Origin: Rhodovulum euryhalinum
GTDB taxonomy: Bacteria; Pseudomonadota; Alphaproteobacteria; Rhodobacterales; Rhodobacteraceae
Length of the DNA: 64,000 nt
NCBI RefSeq assembly: GCF_004342445.1
Contig: NZ_SLWW01000006.1
Span: 62,001 to 126,000 of the forward strand
Direction: 5' to 3'
In this document: piece after piece, positions 45,643-54,729 of the stretch
Numbering within the stretch: position 1 is the stretch's first letter
How the letters are laid out: every line of letters starts with the position of its first letter
The notes under the pieces: model-generated
Seen by the model: the letters and a program-made list of their open reading frames with translations, nothing else
Databases searched by the model: none
What the model was told of the DNA's origin: nothing
Position numbers and translations under genes: made by a program

Positions 45643-46347
45643 TCAGTCGCTTGTCGATGGCATCCGGGCAAGAGCCTCGAACATCAGTTCGGCGCGACGC
45701 CAGTCTTCTGGGGTGTCGATGTCCTGCACAAGGTAACGCGGCATCAGGATCGTGCGGGAATGGGCGGCATAGACCGGCGCCCCGGCCTCCCAGGCTTCGG
45801 CGCGGCCCCAGTAGAACTGGCCCGCGTCGTGGACGTATTCCTGCAGGTCCTGCGAGCGGGTGATCTGGTGTTCCGGTTCACGCATCGTCACGCTGCCATC
45901 GGCGGCGCGGGCCAAAGCGCGCTGGATCGGGAAATCGAAGGCCGTCACCGGAAAGCAGAACTGCACCGACGAGTCATCCAGCGCCGCCAGACCCGCGCGC
46001 AGGTCGGCAGGTCGCACGAAGGGGGCGGTGGCATAAAGGCAGCAGACCTCGGCCGGGGTCCGGCCCGCCGCGCGCAGCCAGGCGACCGCATGGGTGACGA
46101 CCGCGACCGAGGTGGCCTGATCGTCCGACAGGTCGGCCGGGCGGCGGAACGGCACCTCGGCACCGCCGTCGCGGGCGATCTCGGCGATCTCGTCGTCGTC
46201 GGTCGACACGAGGATCGCATCGAACAGGCCGCTTTCCCGTGCGGCCAGGATGCTGTGCAGGATCATCGGGCGGCCGGCAAAGGGGCGGATATTCTTGCGC
46301 GGAATACGCTTGGATCCGCCGCGCGCCGGGATCACGGCATATCTCAT
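45643..46347 (-). CDS. pseF: Pseudaminic acid cytidylyltransferase
   Basis: A 234-residue CMP-nonulosonate synthetase. It activates pseudaminic acid with CTP. MRYAVIPARGGSKRIPRKNI carries the nucleotide-binding loop, and VSTDDDEIAEIARDGGAEVP follows. The YVHDAGQFYWGRAEAW segment is typical of PseF rather than NeuA. It lies at the 3' end of the minus-strand run pseB-pseC-transferase-methyltransferase-pseF and overlaps its upstream neighbour by ATGA. Confidence 0.85.
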   Translation of the reverse strand: MRYAVIPARGGSKRIPRKNIRPFAGRPMILHSILAARESGLFDAILVSTDDDEIAEIARDGGAEVPFRRPADLSDDQATSVAVVTHAVAWLRAAGRTPAEVCCLYATAPFVRPADLRAGLAALDDSSVQFCFPVTAFDFPIQRALARAADGSVTMREPEHQITRSQDLQEYVHDAGQFYWGRAEAWEAGAPVYAAHSRTILMPRYLVQDIDTPEDWRRAELMFEALARMPSTSD

Positions 46348-47489
46348 GCCGGGCCCGTTCCTGCGGGCGGCGCGGCGGTCGACGGCGTGCCGGCCGGTCC
46401 GTGGCGCTCCATCACGACGACCTCGGAATCGTAGGTGCCGGTTTCGTTCGTCTCGCCGTAGACGAACGAATCCTTCGCGATGGTGCGGAATTCGGCAAAG
46501 CAGGACTGGACAAAATCCGACCGGACCTGCCGGATGACACCGACGTCGCCCTCCTTGCGGGCGACGCGCTTGCCGACAGCGGTATTCCGCATCAGCACAT
46601 GCCGTGCGATCAGCGGCTGGACGAGGGTGACGTAGTTCCGCACGATCTCGGGTTCCATTTCCTGGAAGGACATGAAGTTCGCGAACAGATCGACCTGCCC
46701 CCGGACCCGCGGCAACTGCCAGGGGCAGAGCACGGCGGCCTTGTAGCGGCGCCGGATGTCGTCGAGGTCGATCACCTCCATGGTGCGGCTGTCGCGGTAG
46801 GACAGGACGTTTTCCGCCCCGAAGACCTGCCCGAGGTAATAGGTCGAGACCGCAGCCACGGGCGGGATGTCGACATTGACAAAGAACGCCTCGGGATTGG
46901 CCTTGAGCAGGATTTCGCCCAGCGTGCCGTAGCCGCCGCCGCTCTCGAGGCAGCTTTGCAGCCCGGCGCTGTCGGTATGGCGCTTGTAGAGGTTCAGCGC
47001 GCGCAGGTAGTTCAGCATCGACCGGCTGTAGCTGCGACCGTCGAAGGCGAACCGCTCGCCCCCGCCCACATCGCTTTCGCTGACCTGGTCGAGCGGCAGC
47101 CCGCCCGCGACCTCGGTCGCGCGATAGATGCGGTAGTCCAGGAACGCCCGGTCCGACCGGGTCAGCCGCCGCATCATCCGCGCCCGCTTGCGGGCGGGCA
47201 GGCGCCGGACCAGCGGCATCAGCCAGCGCCCCCGTTTCCGCAAGGTGTTCGACGCGTACAGCGGCACGTAGAAGAAGGCGGCCGAGGGGTGGGTCCGGAA
47301 GCCGTCGAGGCCAAGGGTCTCGATGTCCTCGATGATCCGCGTCAGGCCGGAAGACCAGAAATTCGTCGGCCGGAACTCGGCCGGGGCGCTTTCCATGTCC
47401 GCGAGCATCAACGCGAGCGTCGGGTCCGACGCCGCAGAATCGCCTTGCCCCTTGGCAGGTCTTCCGTTTCGCGAGTCGCGTTCCGTCAT
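46344..47489 (-). CDS. Putative sugar O-methyltransferase
   Basis: A 381-residue protein of the putative sugar O-methyltransferase family. The SAM-binding loop is CLESGGGYGTLGEILLK (about 185-201), and DLFANFMSFQEME is another conserved stretch. GGAGGCGGC precedes ATG 47489, which overlaps the stop of the upstream gene. In the Pse cluster it may methylate pseudaminic acid or a glycan carrying it. Confidence 0.7.
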   Translation of the reverse strand: MTERDSRNGRPAKGQGDSAASDPTLALMLADMESAPAEFRPTNFWSSGLTRIIEDIETLGLDGFRTHPSAAFFYVPLYASNTLRKRGRWLMPLVRRLPARKRARMMRRLTRSDRAFLDYRIYRATEVAGGLPLDQVSESDVGGGERFAFDGRSYSRSMLNYLRALNLYKRHTDSAGLQSCLESGGGYGTLGEILLKANPEAFFVNVDIPPVAAVSTYYLGQVFGAENVLSYRDSRTMEVIDLDDIRRRYKAAVLCPWQLPRVRGQVDLFANFMSFQEMEPEIVRNYVTLVQPLIARHVLMRNTAVGKRVARKEGDVGVIRQVRSDFVQSCFAEFRTIAKDSFVYGETNETGTYDSEVVVMERHGPAGTPSTAAPPAGTGPA

Positions 47490-48586
47490 GCCGCCTCCAG
47501 AAGCGTGCGTTCTATGGCGGCGGCGGCGCGGTCGAGATTGTCGTCGAACGCACCGAACCGGTCCCTCAGCGCCGCCTGTTCGGGCCCCGGATTGTCGATC
47601 TGCGAAAGGAACGCCTCCAGCGCCTCGATCCCGTCGATCTGCGGCAGGTCGGGGAAGATATCCAGGTTCTCGGCGAAGACCGCGGCCGGTTTGCCGCGAT
47701 AGACGCAGTCCAGAACCGTGGTCGAGGTGGGCGAGACCATCGCGTGACACAGATCAAGCGCGTCGTGGATCGTCGCCTTGGCCAGAGGGCCCGAATAGTA
47801 ATGCGAGAACAGCACGTTCGGGTGCCGCGCCCGCAGCGCCCTGTCATGCGCCCGGTGGTTCCGGCGTACCTTGCCCCGGTGCGAGCGGATGACGATGCCC
47901 AGGTCGGGATGCCGGGTCAGCGCCGCATCCATGAGCGCGTAGAAATGATCGATATGGTCGGCCGAATACCGGCCATTGCCCCAGCGGAAGGACTGGCAGA
48001 CCAGAAGCCGGCGCGGATGGCGCGCAACCCAGTCCGTGACCTCGGCCCCCCAGCTGCGGGGCGGCAGGATGTTCTGCTTGGTGAAACCAACTACGCTTAC
48101 CCTGTCTGAAAATCTGTCAGACACGCCAATATGGTTCTTGCCTATTGGTTCCCAGAAAAGGAGGTGTTGAGAATAAAATTCCATTGGAATGTTGTTTGGT
48201 CGCGAACCGTTGATACCAAGTTGATATGCGCCGTGCTGAATAAAATAACTTCGCTTTTTCATACTGCGTATGAAGTTTGATCGTCTGCGCCGGCTTGTCG
48301 TGTCCCAGCTCGCATCGGCTATAGTCAGGATAGCATCGGCCTCGATAATGTCTTGTTGGAAAAAAAACTTCATCCGCAGCTTGGAGGCAGGCTCGGGGGT
48401 GAACCCATTCTTCGCAAAGGCCTCAGCCAAGCGCGGCTCTTTACGAAGAACTTTGGAATAGACCAGCGCGCGCACCCGCACCCGGCCGCGGGCATGCAGC
48501 CGGGCCAGAACGGGATAGGTGCTTTCGACGTCCGGCATGCCGTTCAGATAGGCCAGCAGGACCGGCGTGTTCGGCTCAGAGGGCAT
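47486..48586 (-). CDS. Putative GT-B glycan/phosphoglycerol transferase of the Pse cluster
   Basis: A 366-residue protein, not firmly assigned. YFIQHGAYQLGINGSRP (about 113-129), LLVCQSFRWGNGRY and MVSPTSTTVLDCVYRGKPAAVF look like the two-domain CDP-glycerol glycerophosphotransferase/GT-B group, where H-G and a Ser/Thr-rich nucleotide loop are conserved. A role in adding a pseudaminate or modifying the glycan is inferred from the neighbours. The part encoded by 48060-48460 is far richer in A and T than the rest of the gene and the window, suggesting a mosaic origin. The start overlaps pseC by 11 bases. Confidence 0.5.
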   Translation of the reverse strand: MPSEPNTPVLLAYLNGMPDVESTYPVLARLHARGRVRVRALVYSKVLRKEPRLAEAFAKNGFTPEPASKLRMKFFFQQDIIEADAILTIADASWDTTSRRRRSNFIRSMKKRSYFIQHGAYQLGINGSRPNNIPMEFYSQHLLFWEPIGKNHIGVSDRFSDRVSVVGFTKQNILPPRSWGAEVTDWVARHPRRLLVCQSFRWGNGRYSADHIDHFYALMDAALTRHPDLGIVIRSHRGKVRRNHRAHDRALRARHPNVLFSHYYSGPLAKATIHDALDLCHAMVSPTSTTVLDCVYRGKPAAVFAENLDIFPDLPQIDGIEALEAFLSQIDNPGPEQAALRDRFGAFDDNLDRAAAAIERTLLEAA

Positions 48587-49712
48587 CGCGCAGGGCCTCG
48601 ACCACCCGGTCCTGGTCTGCCTCGGTCAGCCCGAAGTAAAGCGGGATGCTGATCGCCCGCGCGTAATACGCTTCGGCCACCGGGAAATCCCCCGGCCCGA
48701 AGCCGCGGGCCTGCCAGAAGGGCTGGGTGTGGACCGGGATGTAATGGACGTTCACGCCGATCCCCGATGCGCGCAACTGGCCAAAGACGCGGGCGCGGTC
48801 CTCCACCTGGATCGGGTAAAGGTGCCAGGCCGAAAGATTGGCCGGACCCAGCACCGGCCGGACCAGCGGCAGCCCGTCCAGCATCGCGTCATAGCGGTCA
48901 GCCAGCGTGTTCCGGCGGGCGACGAAATCCGCCAGCCGGTCCATCTGCGACAGCCCCAGCGCGGCCTGCATCTCGGTCATGCGGTAGTTGTAGCCCAGCG
49001 TGACCATCTGATAATACCAGCCGCCCTCGCTGGACTTGTCCATGAGCGCCGGGTCGCGCGTCACACCGTGCGAACGGGCCAGTTCCATCCTTTGGGCAAG
49101 GCCGGGGTCATTGGTGGTCGCCAGTCCGCCTTCGGCGGTGGTGATGATCTTCACCGGGTGAAACGAGAAGACGCAGATGTCGGAATGGGCGCAGTCGCCG
49201 ACCGGACGGTCGCGGTGGCGTGCGCCGATCGCGTGCGAGGCGTCCTCGATCACCCGGAATCCGTAGCGCCGGGCCAGATCGCCGATCGCGGCCATGTCGC
49301 AGCTTTGCCCGGCGAAATGGACCGGGATCACGACCTTGGGCAGGGTTCCCTCGCGTTCGGCCCGGTCCAGCTTTTCGGCCAGCCGCGCGGGGCACATCAG
49401 GTAGGTGGCCGGGTCGATGTCGACGAAATCGACCTCGGCGCCACAATAGACCCCCACATTGGCCGAGGCCACGAAGGTGTTGGGCACGGTCCACAGCCGG
49501 TCTCCGGGGCCGAGGCCCAGCGCCATGCATGCGATGTGCAGTGCCGAGGTGGCCGAATTTGCGGCGACCGCATGGGCTGCGCCGCACTGGCCGGCCACCG
49601 CCGCCTCGAACCGGGGCACCACCGGACCCTGCGTCAGGAAATCGGACTTGAGGACATCGAGCACCGCCCGAATGTCCTCGTCGCCGATGTCCTGCCGGCC
49701 ATAGGGGATCAT
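48576..49712 (-). CDS. pseC: PseC aminotransferase
   Basis: A 378-residue PLP enzyme of the DegT/DnrJ/EryC1 family. It forms UDP-4-amino-4,6-dideoxy-N-acetyl-beta-L-altrosamine. IPYGRQDIGDEDIRAVLDVL and DFLTQGPVVPRFE open it. FSFHPVKIITTAEGG holds the PLP lysine, and WTVPNTFVASANVGVYCGA matches PseC. ATG 49712 overlaps the pseB stop (TGATG). Confidence 0.88.
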   Translation of the reverse strand: MIPYGRQDIGDEDIRAVLDVLKSDFLTQGPVVPRFEAAVAGQCGAAHAVAANSATSALHIACMALGLGPGDRLWTVPNTFVASANVGVYCGAEVDFVDIDPATYLMCPARLAEKLDRAEREGTLPKVVIPVHFAGQSCDMAAIGDLARRYGFRVIEDASHAIGARHRDRPVGDCAHSDICVFSFHPVKIITTAEGGLATTNDPGLAQRMELARSHGVTRDPALMDKSSEGGWYYQMVTLGYNYRMTEMQAALGLSQMDRLADFVARRNTLADRYDAMLDGLPLVRPVLGPANLSAWHLYPIQVEDRARVFGQLRASGIGVNVHYIPVHTQPFWQARGFGPGDFPVAEAYYARAISIPLYFGLTEADQDRVVEALRDAL

Positions 49713-50710
49713 CAGACCTTTCCGATCCTGTCCCGGTTGGCGTCGATCCAGGCGGCGAGTTCCTCGCGCTTCATCCAGTCGCGGTTGTTGTCCGAGGCAT
49801 AGGTAAAGCCCTCGGGCACCGGCTTGCCGTCCTTGATCCGGGCCGGGTCGGCCGACCAGTTGTGGATGGCCGGGATGATCTTGAAGTGATCGTCATATTC
49901 GTAGGTGTGCGGCGCATCCTCGAAGCCGATCATCTGTTCGTGCAGCTTTTCGCCCGGGCGGATGCCGATGACCGTGTGGGCGGCCCCCGGACGAACGGTT
50001 TCAGCGATCTCGACGATGTTCATCGACGGGATCTTGCGGACATAGATCTCGCCACCTTCCATGTCCTCGAAGGCGTGCCAGACCAGTTCGACGCCCTGTT
50101 CCAGCGTGATCATGAAACGCGTCATGCGCGGATCGGTGATCGGCACCTCTGCGCCGTCGCCCAGCGACAGGAAGAACGGGATGACCGACCCGCGCGAGCC
50201 CATCACGTTGCCATAGCGCACCACGGCAAAGCGGCACTTCGTGGCGCCCGAATAGGAGTTCCCTGCGACGAACAGCTTGTCCGAGGCCAGCTTGGTCGCA
50301 CCATAGAGGTTGACCGGGTTCGACGCCTTGTCGGTGGACAGCGCCACGCAGCGTTTCACGCCCTTGTCGATGCAGGCGTCGATCAGGTTCATCGCGCCGT
50401 TGATGTTGGTCTTGACGCATTCGAAGGGGTTGTATTCCGCGGTCGGCACGATCTTGGTCGCCGCGGCGTGGACAACGTAGTCCACCCCGTCGAGCGCACG
50501 GTAAAGCCGGTCGCGGTCGCGCACGTCACCGATGAAGAACCGGATGCGGGGATCGTCGCCGTAGATCTTGGCCATCTCCCACTGCTTCATCTCGTCGCGC
50601 GAGTAGATGATGATCCGGCGCGGGTTGTAACGCTCCAACGTCATCGGAACAAAGCACGAGCCGAAAGAGCCTGTCCCCCCGGTGACAAGGATGGTGGAAC
50701 CGGTCAGCAC
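49712..50710 (-). CDS. pseB: PseB UDP-GlcNAc 4,6-dehydratase (C5-inverting)
   Basis: A 332-residue extended short-chain dehydrogenase, first step to pseudaminic acid. ILVTGGTGSFGSCFV is the NAD(P) site, SRDEMKQWEM follows, and the family's modified active site appears in STDKASNPVNLYGATKL (K replaces the first motif residue, Y-x3-K seen). Start GTG 50710, since homologues begin M-L-x-G-x-x-I-L-I-T-G-G; AAGGA lies about 11 bases upstream. Confidence 0.88.
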   Translation of the reverse strand: MLTGSTILVTGGTGSFGSCFVPMTLERYNPRRIIIYSRDEMKQWEMAKIYGDDPRIRFFIGDVRDRDRLYRALDGVDYVVHAAATKIVPTAEYNPFECVKTNINGAMNLIDACIDKGVKRCVALSTDKASNPVNLYGATKLASDKLFVAGNSYSGATKCRFAVVRYGNVMGSRGSVIPFFLSLGDGAEVPITDPRMTRFMITLEQGVELVWHAFEDMEGGEIYVRKIPSMNIVEIAETVRPGAAHTVIGIRPGEKLHEQMIGFEDAPHTYEYDDHFKIIPAIHNWSADPARIKDGKPVPEGFTYASDNNRDWMKREELAAWIDANRDRIGKV

Positions 50711-50947
50711 AGCCGTGTGTCCTTCTCTGGTTCGTATGCCCTCAGGCGCCCGTACTGGCAAATTCCGGCCTTGTCCAGCCTGTGATGGCTGCCTTGCGCG
50801 GTCTCTGTCCATCTGTGGGCGGCGCGCTGTCCGGGTGACCCGCCTTGCGGTGCGGCCCTTCTGGTCGCTTCGGCCTTGGTCCCGCCTTTCCTGGATGCGA
50901 CGGACGGGTTAGACCGGGGCAGCACGCAGAAAAGGTGAGCAGACGGT
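50711..50947. other. Divergent gap between pseB and the acyltransferase gene
   Basis: 237 bases with no supported gene. It should hold both promoters. It includes the second copy (50831-50850) of the 20-base sequence found at 4220-4239. Confidence 0.4.
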
Positions 50948-51883
50948 ATGGCCCAGGCGAGGCGAGAGGCGCCGATCTCCCTCAGGGAATGGCTGGAATA
51001 TGCCCCGATCGCCCTCGGGGTCCGGGGATTGCGGCTCTTGCCGTTTCGCTGGCGCGTGCCGGTTGCGGGTTGGCTGGCGTCGCAGGTCGTGGCGCCGGTG
51101 TCTGGGATGCGCAGGCGGATCAGGGACAATCTGGACTGGGTCTGTCCGGACCTGGGCGCGGCCGAACGGGCGCGGCTGGTACGCGAGGTGCCCGACAATC
51201 TGGGGCGGGCCTTCATCGAGCTGTTCTCGCCCGACGATCTGTTCCGTCTGGCCGGCCAGACCCCTTTCGAAGGGCCGGGGCTCGCGGCGCTGGAGGCGGC
51301 CCGGGCGGCGGGCCGGCCGGTGGTCGCCGTGTCCGGCCATTTCGGCAATTACGACGTCTTCCGCGCGGGCCTGATCCTCAGGGGCTTTGACGTGGGGGCG
51401 CTGTACCGGCCGATGAACAACCGGCTGTTCAATGCACGCTACGAGGCCGCCATCCGCGCCACGGGCGAGCCGCTGTTCCCGCGCGGGCGGAAAGGCAATG
51501 CCGACATGGTGCGGCACCTGAAACAGGGCAAGCTACTGGCGCTGTTGATCGACCAGCACATGAACCGCGGGGCCGAGTTGCGGTTTTTCGGCCGTCCCGC
51601 CCTTACCGCGGTGTCGGCGGCGCAACTGGCGCTGAGGTATGACGCGCTGCTGGTGCCGATCTATGCGATCCGCCAGCCCGACGGCCGATCGTTCCGGGTG
51701 GTGGTCGAAGACCCCGTGCCGCGGACCGACCAGGAGACCATGACCCAGGTCCTGAACGACAGCCTTGAAGCCCGGGTCCGTGCCAATATGGGCCAGTGGC
51801 TGTGGACGCACAGGCGCTGGAAGGTGCGGCGGGGCGGCATGGTCGGCGATCAGATCATGTCTGCCGGAGGCGACGGCCCCTGA
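50948..51883 (+). CDS. LpxL/HtrB-like lysophospholipid or lipid A acyltransferase
   Basis: A 311-residue membrane-associated acyltransferase. VSGHFGNYD contains the catalytic His131-x4-Asp136 pair. GALYRPMNNRLFNARYE and LLIDQHMNRG are conserved in LpxL/LpxM. It is the only plus-strand gene inside the Pse cluster, lying between pseB and pseI. It may modify lipid A or another lipid in step with glycan production. TGAGCAGACGGT before ATG 50948 is a weak ribosome-binding site. Confidence 0.75.
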   Translation: MAQARREAPISLREWLEYAPIALGVRGLRLLPFRWRVPVAGWLASQVVAPVSGMRRRIRDNLDWVCPDLGAAERARLVREVPDNLGRAFIELFSPDDLFRLAGQTPFEGPGLAALEAARAAGRPVVAVSGHFGNYDVFRAGLILRGFDVGALYRPMNNRLFNARYEAAIRATGEPLFPRGRKGNADMVRHLKQGKLLALLIDQHMNRGAELRFFGRPALTAVSAAQLALRYDALLVPIYAIRQPDGRSFRVVVEDPVPRTDQETMTQVLNDSLEARVRANMGQWLWTHRRWKVRRGGMVGDQIMSAGGDGP

Positions 51884-51933
51884 CGGCGCCTGTGCCCGGT
51901 TGCCCGATGCGAGCCGGCTGGCGGGGCCGGACC

Positions 51934-52983
51934 TCAGGCCAGCATGGACCAGTCCAAGGGCTCGCCCCGCGTCAGCGCCCGTGCCGCCCGCTGGCCCAGC
52001 ACCTTGGGCAGGTGCTTTGGCGCGAGGCCGAGGCCCGGCCGGATCGAGCGGACATGCGCCTCGGTCAGCACTTCGCCCGCGGCCACATCCGCCACGACAT
52101 AGAGCGAGCGGCGGAACTGGGCGTTCGCGCCGCCGATGCCCTGCCGGTCGTGCCGCGCGGGGCCTAGCGCGGCATGGGCCATGCGGCAATCTTCGACCAG
52201 GCGGCGGAACTCGTCTGGCTCCAGCGAGAATTCGGCATCCGGCCCGCCATCGGCCCGGCGCAGCGTCAGGTGTTTTTCGACGATGCACGCGCCGCGCGCG
52301 ATGGCCGCTACCGCCACCGCCGAGCCCAGCGTGTGGTCCGACAGCCCCACCGGCAGGCCGAAGGCCCGGGTCAGCGCCTCGATCGTGCCAAGGCGCATGT
52401 CCTCGGGCCGGGCGGGGTAGGCCGAGATGCAGTGCAACAGCGCCACGCCTGCCGCGCCCCCCTCGCGCGCGGCGCGGCAGGCGTCTTCGATCTCGCCGTA
52501 ATCGGCGATGCCGGTGGACATGATGAGCGGCTTGCCCGTTCCGGCGGCCTTGCGGATCAAGGGCGTGTCCACCAGTTCGAACGAGGCGATCTTGTAGGCC
52601 GGCGCGTCGAGTCCCTCCAGGAAATCCACCGCCGTTGGATCGAAGGGCGAGGAAAAGCAGGTCAACCCGTGCCCCCGCGCACGATCAAAGAGCGCACCGT
52701 GCCAGTCCCAGGGGGTCGAGGCCTCGCGGTAAAGCTCGTGCAGGCTGCGGCCGTCCCATAGCCCGCCCGATATGCGGAACTCGGGGCGGTCCACGTCGAT
52801 GGTGATCGTGTCGGCGGTATAGGTCTGGAGCTTGACCGCATCCGCGCCGGACGCCGCCGCCGCATCGATCAGGTCAAGCGCGCGCGACAGCTCGCCGTTA
52901 TGGTTCCCCGACAGTTCCGCGATGATATAGGGAGGATGATCCGGGCCGATCGGCCGGCCTGCGATCTCGAAACGCTCTGCCAT
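51934..52983 (-). CDS. pseI: Pseudaminic acid synthase
   Basis: A 349-residue NeuB-family enzyme that condenses 6-deoxy-AltdiNAc with phosphoenolpyruvate. IIAELSGNHNGELSRAL starts the TIM barrel. KLQTYTADTITID, CFSSPFDPTAVDFLE, and the C-terminal antifreeze-like SAF domain (from about 285, VLTEAHVRSIRPGLGLAPKH) are all present. It is two bases from the pseG-pseH fusion upstream. Confidence 0.88.
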   Translation of the reverse strand: MAERFEIAGRPIGPDHPPYIIAELSGNHNGELSRALDLIDAAAASGADAVKLQTYTADTITIDVDRPEFRISGGLWDGRSLHELYREASTPWDWHGALFDRARGHGLTCFSSPFDPTAVDFLEGLDAPAYKIASFELVDTPLIRKAAGTGKPLIMSTGIADYGEIEDACRAAREGGAAGVALLHCISAYPARPEDMRLGTIEALTRAFGLPVGLSDHTLGSAVAVAAIARGACIVEKHLTLRRADGGPDAEFSLEPDEFRRLVEDCRMAHAALGPARHDRQGIGGANAQFRRSLYVVADVAAGEVLTEAHVRSIRPGLGLAPKHLPKVLGQRAARALTRGEPLDWSMLA

Positions 52984-52985
52984 GG

Positions 52986-54500
52986 TCAGGCTCCGTGGTC
53001 GATGGTCTGGTCATGGCAGACCTCCCTTCGGAAGACAAGGATGCCGGGCTGGCCGGTCGCGACCTGCCGGAACCCCAGCCGCCGGTGCAGCGCCGCCGAG
53101 GGATCGTTGCCCTCGATCACCTCGCCCTCCAGCCACCGGCATCCGGGCGTGTCGGCGAGCAGACGCAGGAACGCCGCGAGCATTCGCCCCCCGGCGCCGG
53201 GCGGGGCGTCCGGCTCGCCGACATGGAAGCTCCATTGCCAGCGCCCTTCGCCCCGGTCGACCGCGGAAACCACGCCCAGATCGCGGCCGCCCTCGCGGTA
53301 GATTCGCCAAAGCCCGTCCTTGCGGGAAAGGCTCTGCGCGAACCAGGCGGCGTGGGTCGCCGGGTCCAGCGGCGCGGGATCGTGGCTTGCCGCGCGGATA
53401 TGGGGCTGGTTGCGCCAGTCGAAGAGCCGCTGCATGTCCGAAGATTCCAACGGGCGCAACCGCGCCTCGATCGCGTCCAGCACCCGCGCCGCGCCTTGCC
53501 CGTCGCACAGCGCCGCCGCCGCCCGGGCCATCGCAGGGGCCCGGGCGATCGTTGCCTCAAGGGCCCCGCGCAACCCGCCCGCCCGCGCCTCGGCCAGCGA
53601 CAATGGCTCGACCGCGCCCCGCGCCGCGAGGGCGTCTATCCAGGCGACCTGGTTCTCGGCCACGGCCACGGCCACCGTCGGCAGGCCGAGGCAGCAGCGT
53701 TCCCATGCGGTGCCGCCGCCCGCGCCGATGCAGAGATCGGCGCGCAGCATCCGGTCGGCCATATCCGTGGCGTCCAGCGTCAGGCTGCGGCCGGCGCGTC
53801 CCGCCACGCGGCGGCGCACTTCGGCCAGGCTTTGCGCCGTCGCGCCCATCACGACCTCGGCCTCCAGGCCCGAACCTGCCAGCGCATCCAGCGCCAGCGG
53901 CGCAAGCCCCGCCGCATCCATCAATCCGGGCAGGATCAGCACGCGCCGGACTTCGCCGCCACGGCGGGCCAGCGCCTCGGCGCGTCGTGCGGCGAACTCG
54001 GGGCGCAGCAGGGCAAAGGCCGGACCGGTCAGCGTGCCGGGCACAGGGTGGCGCCGCGGGGGGCCGCCAAACCGTCCGGCATCGAGCAGGAGATCGGCGC
54101 CAAGCGGCCGGTCGTCCAGATCGTCCAGCACCAGAAGGCGCAGCCCCGGGCGGGCCTTGCGCACCCGTTCTGACCAGCGGGAATCGAGCCCGTAATGGTC
54201 CAGGATCACCCAGTCCACCCCGTGAGCCGCCACCAGATCGGCGCAAAGCCGCGCGTCCTCGTCCCAGGGCAGGGACAGCCAGGGCGCATGGGGCGGTGCG
54301 GACTCGGGCGTGTGCGGCAGGGGCGCAAGTTCGACCAGCGGAAAGCCCGCCGCTGCAATCCGCTGGTTGAGGTCCGACCGCGCCGCGGCGAACAGAACCT
54401 GGTGCCCGCGCGCGGCCGCCGCGCCCGCCAGCGTGAGACAGCGCATCAGATGCCCGCCGCCGATAAGCTGGCCGCCATCGGCCCGGATCAGCACCCGCAC
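52986..54500 (-). CDS. pseG-pseH: PseG-PseH fusion: UDP-sugar hydrolase plus N-acetyltransferase
   Basis: A 504-residue fusion. Residues 1-330 are PseG-like GT-B: RADGGQLIGGGHLMRCLTLA, LDHYGLDSRWSERVR, and CIGAGGGTAWERCCLGLP with the C-terminal diphosphate-binding Ser/Thr/Gly loop. Residues about 335-504 are a GNAT acetyltransferase (PseH): LFDWRNQPHIRAASHDPAPL, VVSAVDRGEGRWQWSFHVGE and LEGEVIEGNDPSAALHRRLG. The usual separate pathway steps (acetylation, then UDP release) are thus linked. Start GTG 54500 with GGGAGG eight bases upstream; an upstream in-frame extension has no ribosome-binding site. Confidence 0.8.
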   Translation of the reverse strand: MRVLIRADGGQLIGGGHLMRCLTLAGAAAARGHQVLFAAARSDLNQRIAAAGFPLVELAPLPHTPESAPPHAPWLSLPWDEDARLCADLVAAHGVDWVILDHYGLDSRWSERVRKARPGLRLLVLDDLDDRPLGADLLLDAGRFGGPPRRHPVPGTLTGPAFALLRPEFAARRAEALARRGGEVRRVLILPGLMDAAGLAPLALDALAGSGLEAEVVMGATAQSLAEVRRRVAGRAGRSLTLDATDMADRMLRADLCIGAGGGTAWERCCLGLPTVAVAVAENQVAWIDALAARGAVEPLSLAEARAGGLRGALEATIARAPAMARAAAALCDGQGAARVLDAIEARLRPLESSDMQRLFDWRNQPHIRAASHDPAPLDPATHAAWFAQSLSRKDGLWRIYREGGRDLGVVSAVDRGEGRWQWSFHVGEPDAPPGAGGRMLAAFLRLLADTPGCRWLEGEVIEGNDPSAALHRRLGFRQVATGQPGILVFRREVCHDQTIDHGA

Positions 54501-54729
54501 CGCAGACCCCTCCCGTCGCTGGGCCGGGCATCGACAGGATGCGTGGCGTTCGTCTTTCCCATGGTGCGGCATACTACCCGGGTGAACGGGCCGGACAACT
54601 CCCCCCGCACCGTCGCGCCGCGCGGATGCGCTCCGCCACACCGTCCCGCACCTGTTTCCCATATTGTCCCAACGCCCGTGACGGCCTAGGGTTCGAAGGA
54701 TGGATGGGTTTCCTTTTTCCTGGGTTTCG
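54501..54729. other. Divergent promoter region of pseGH and the Sel1 gene
   Basis: About 230 bases without a supported gene. It should carry promoters in both directions. The 3' part is T-rich just before the Sel1-repeat gene. Confidence 0.4.
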
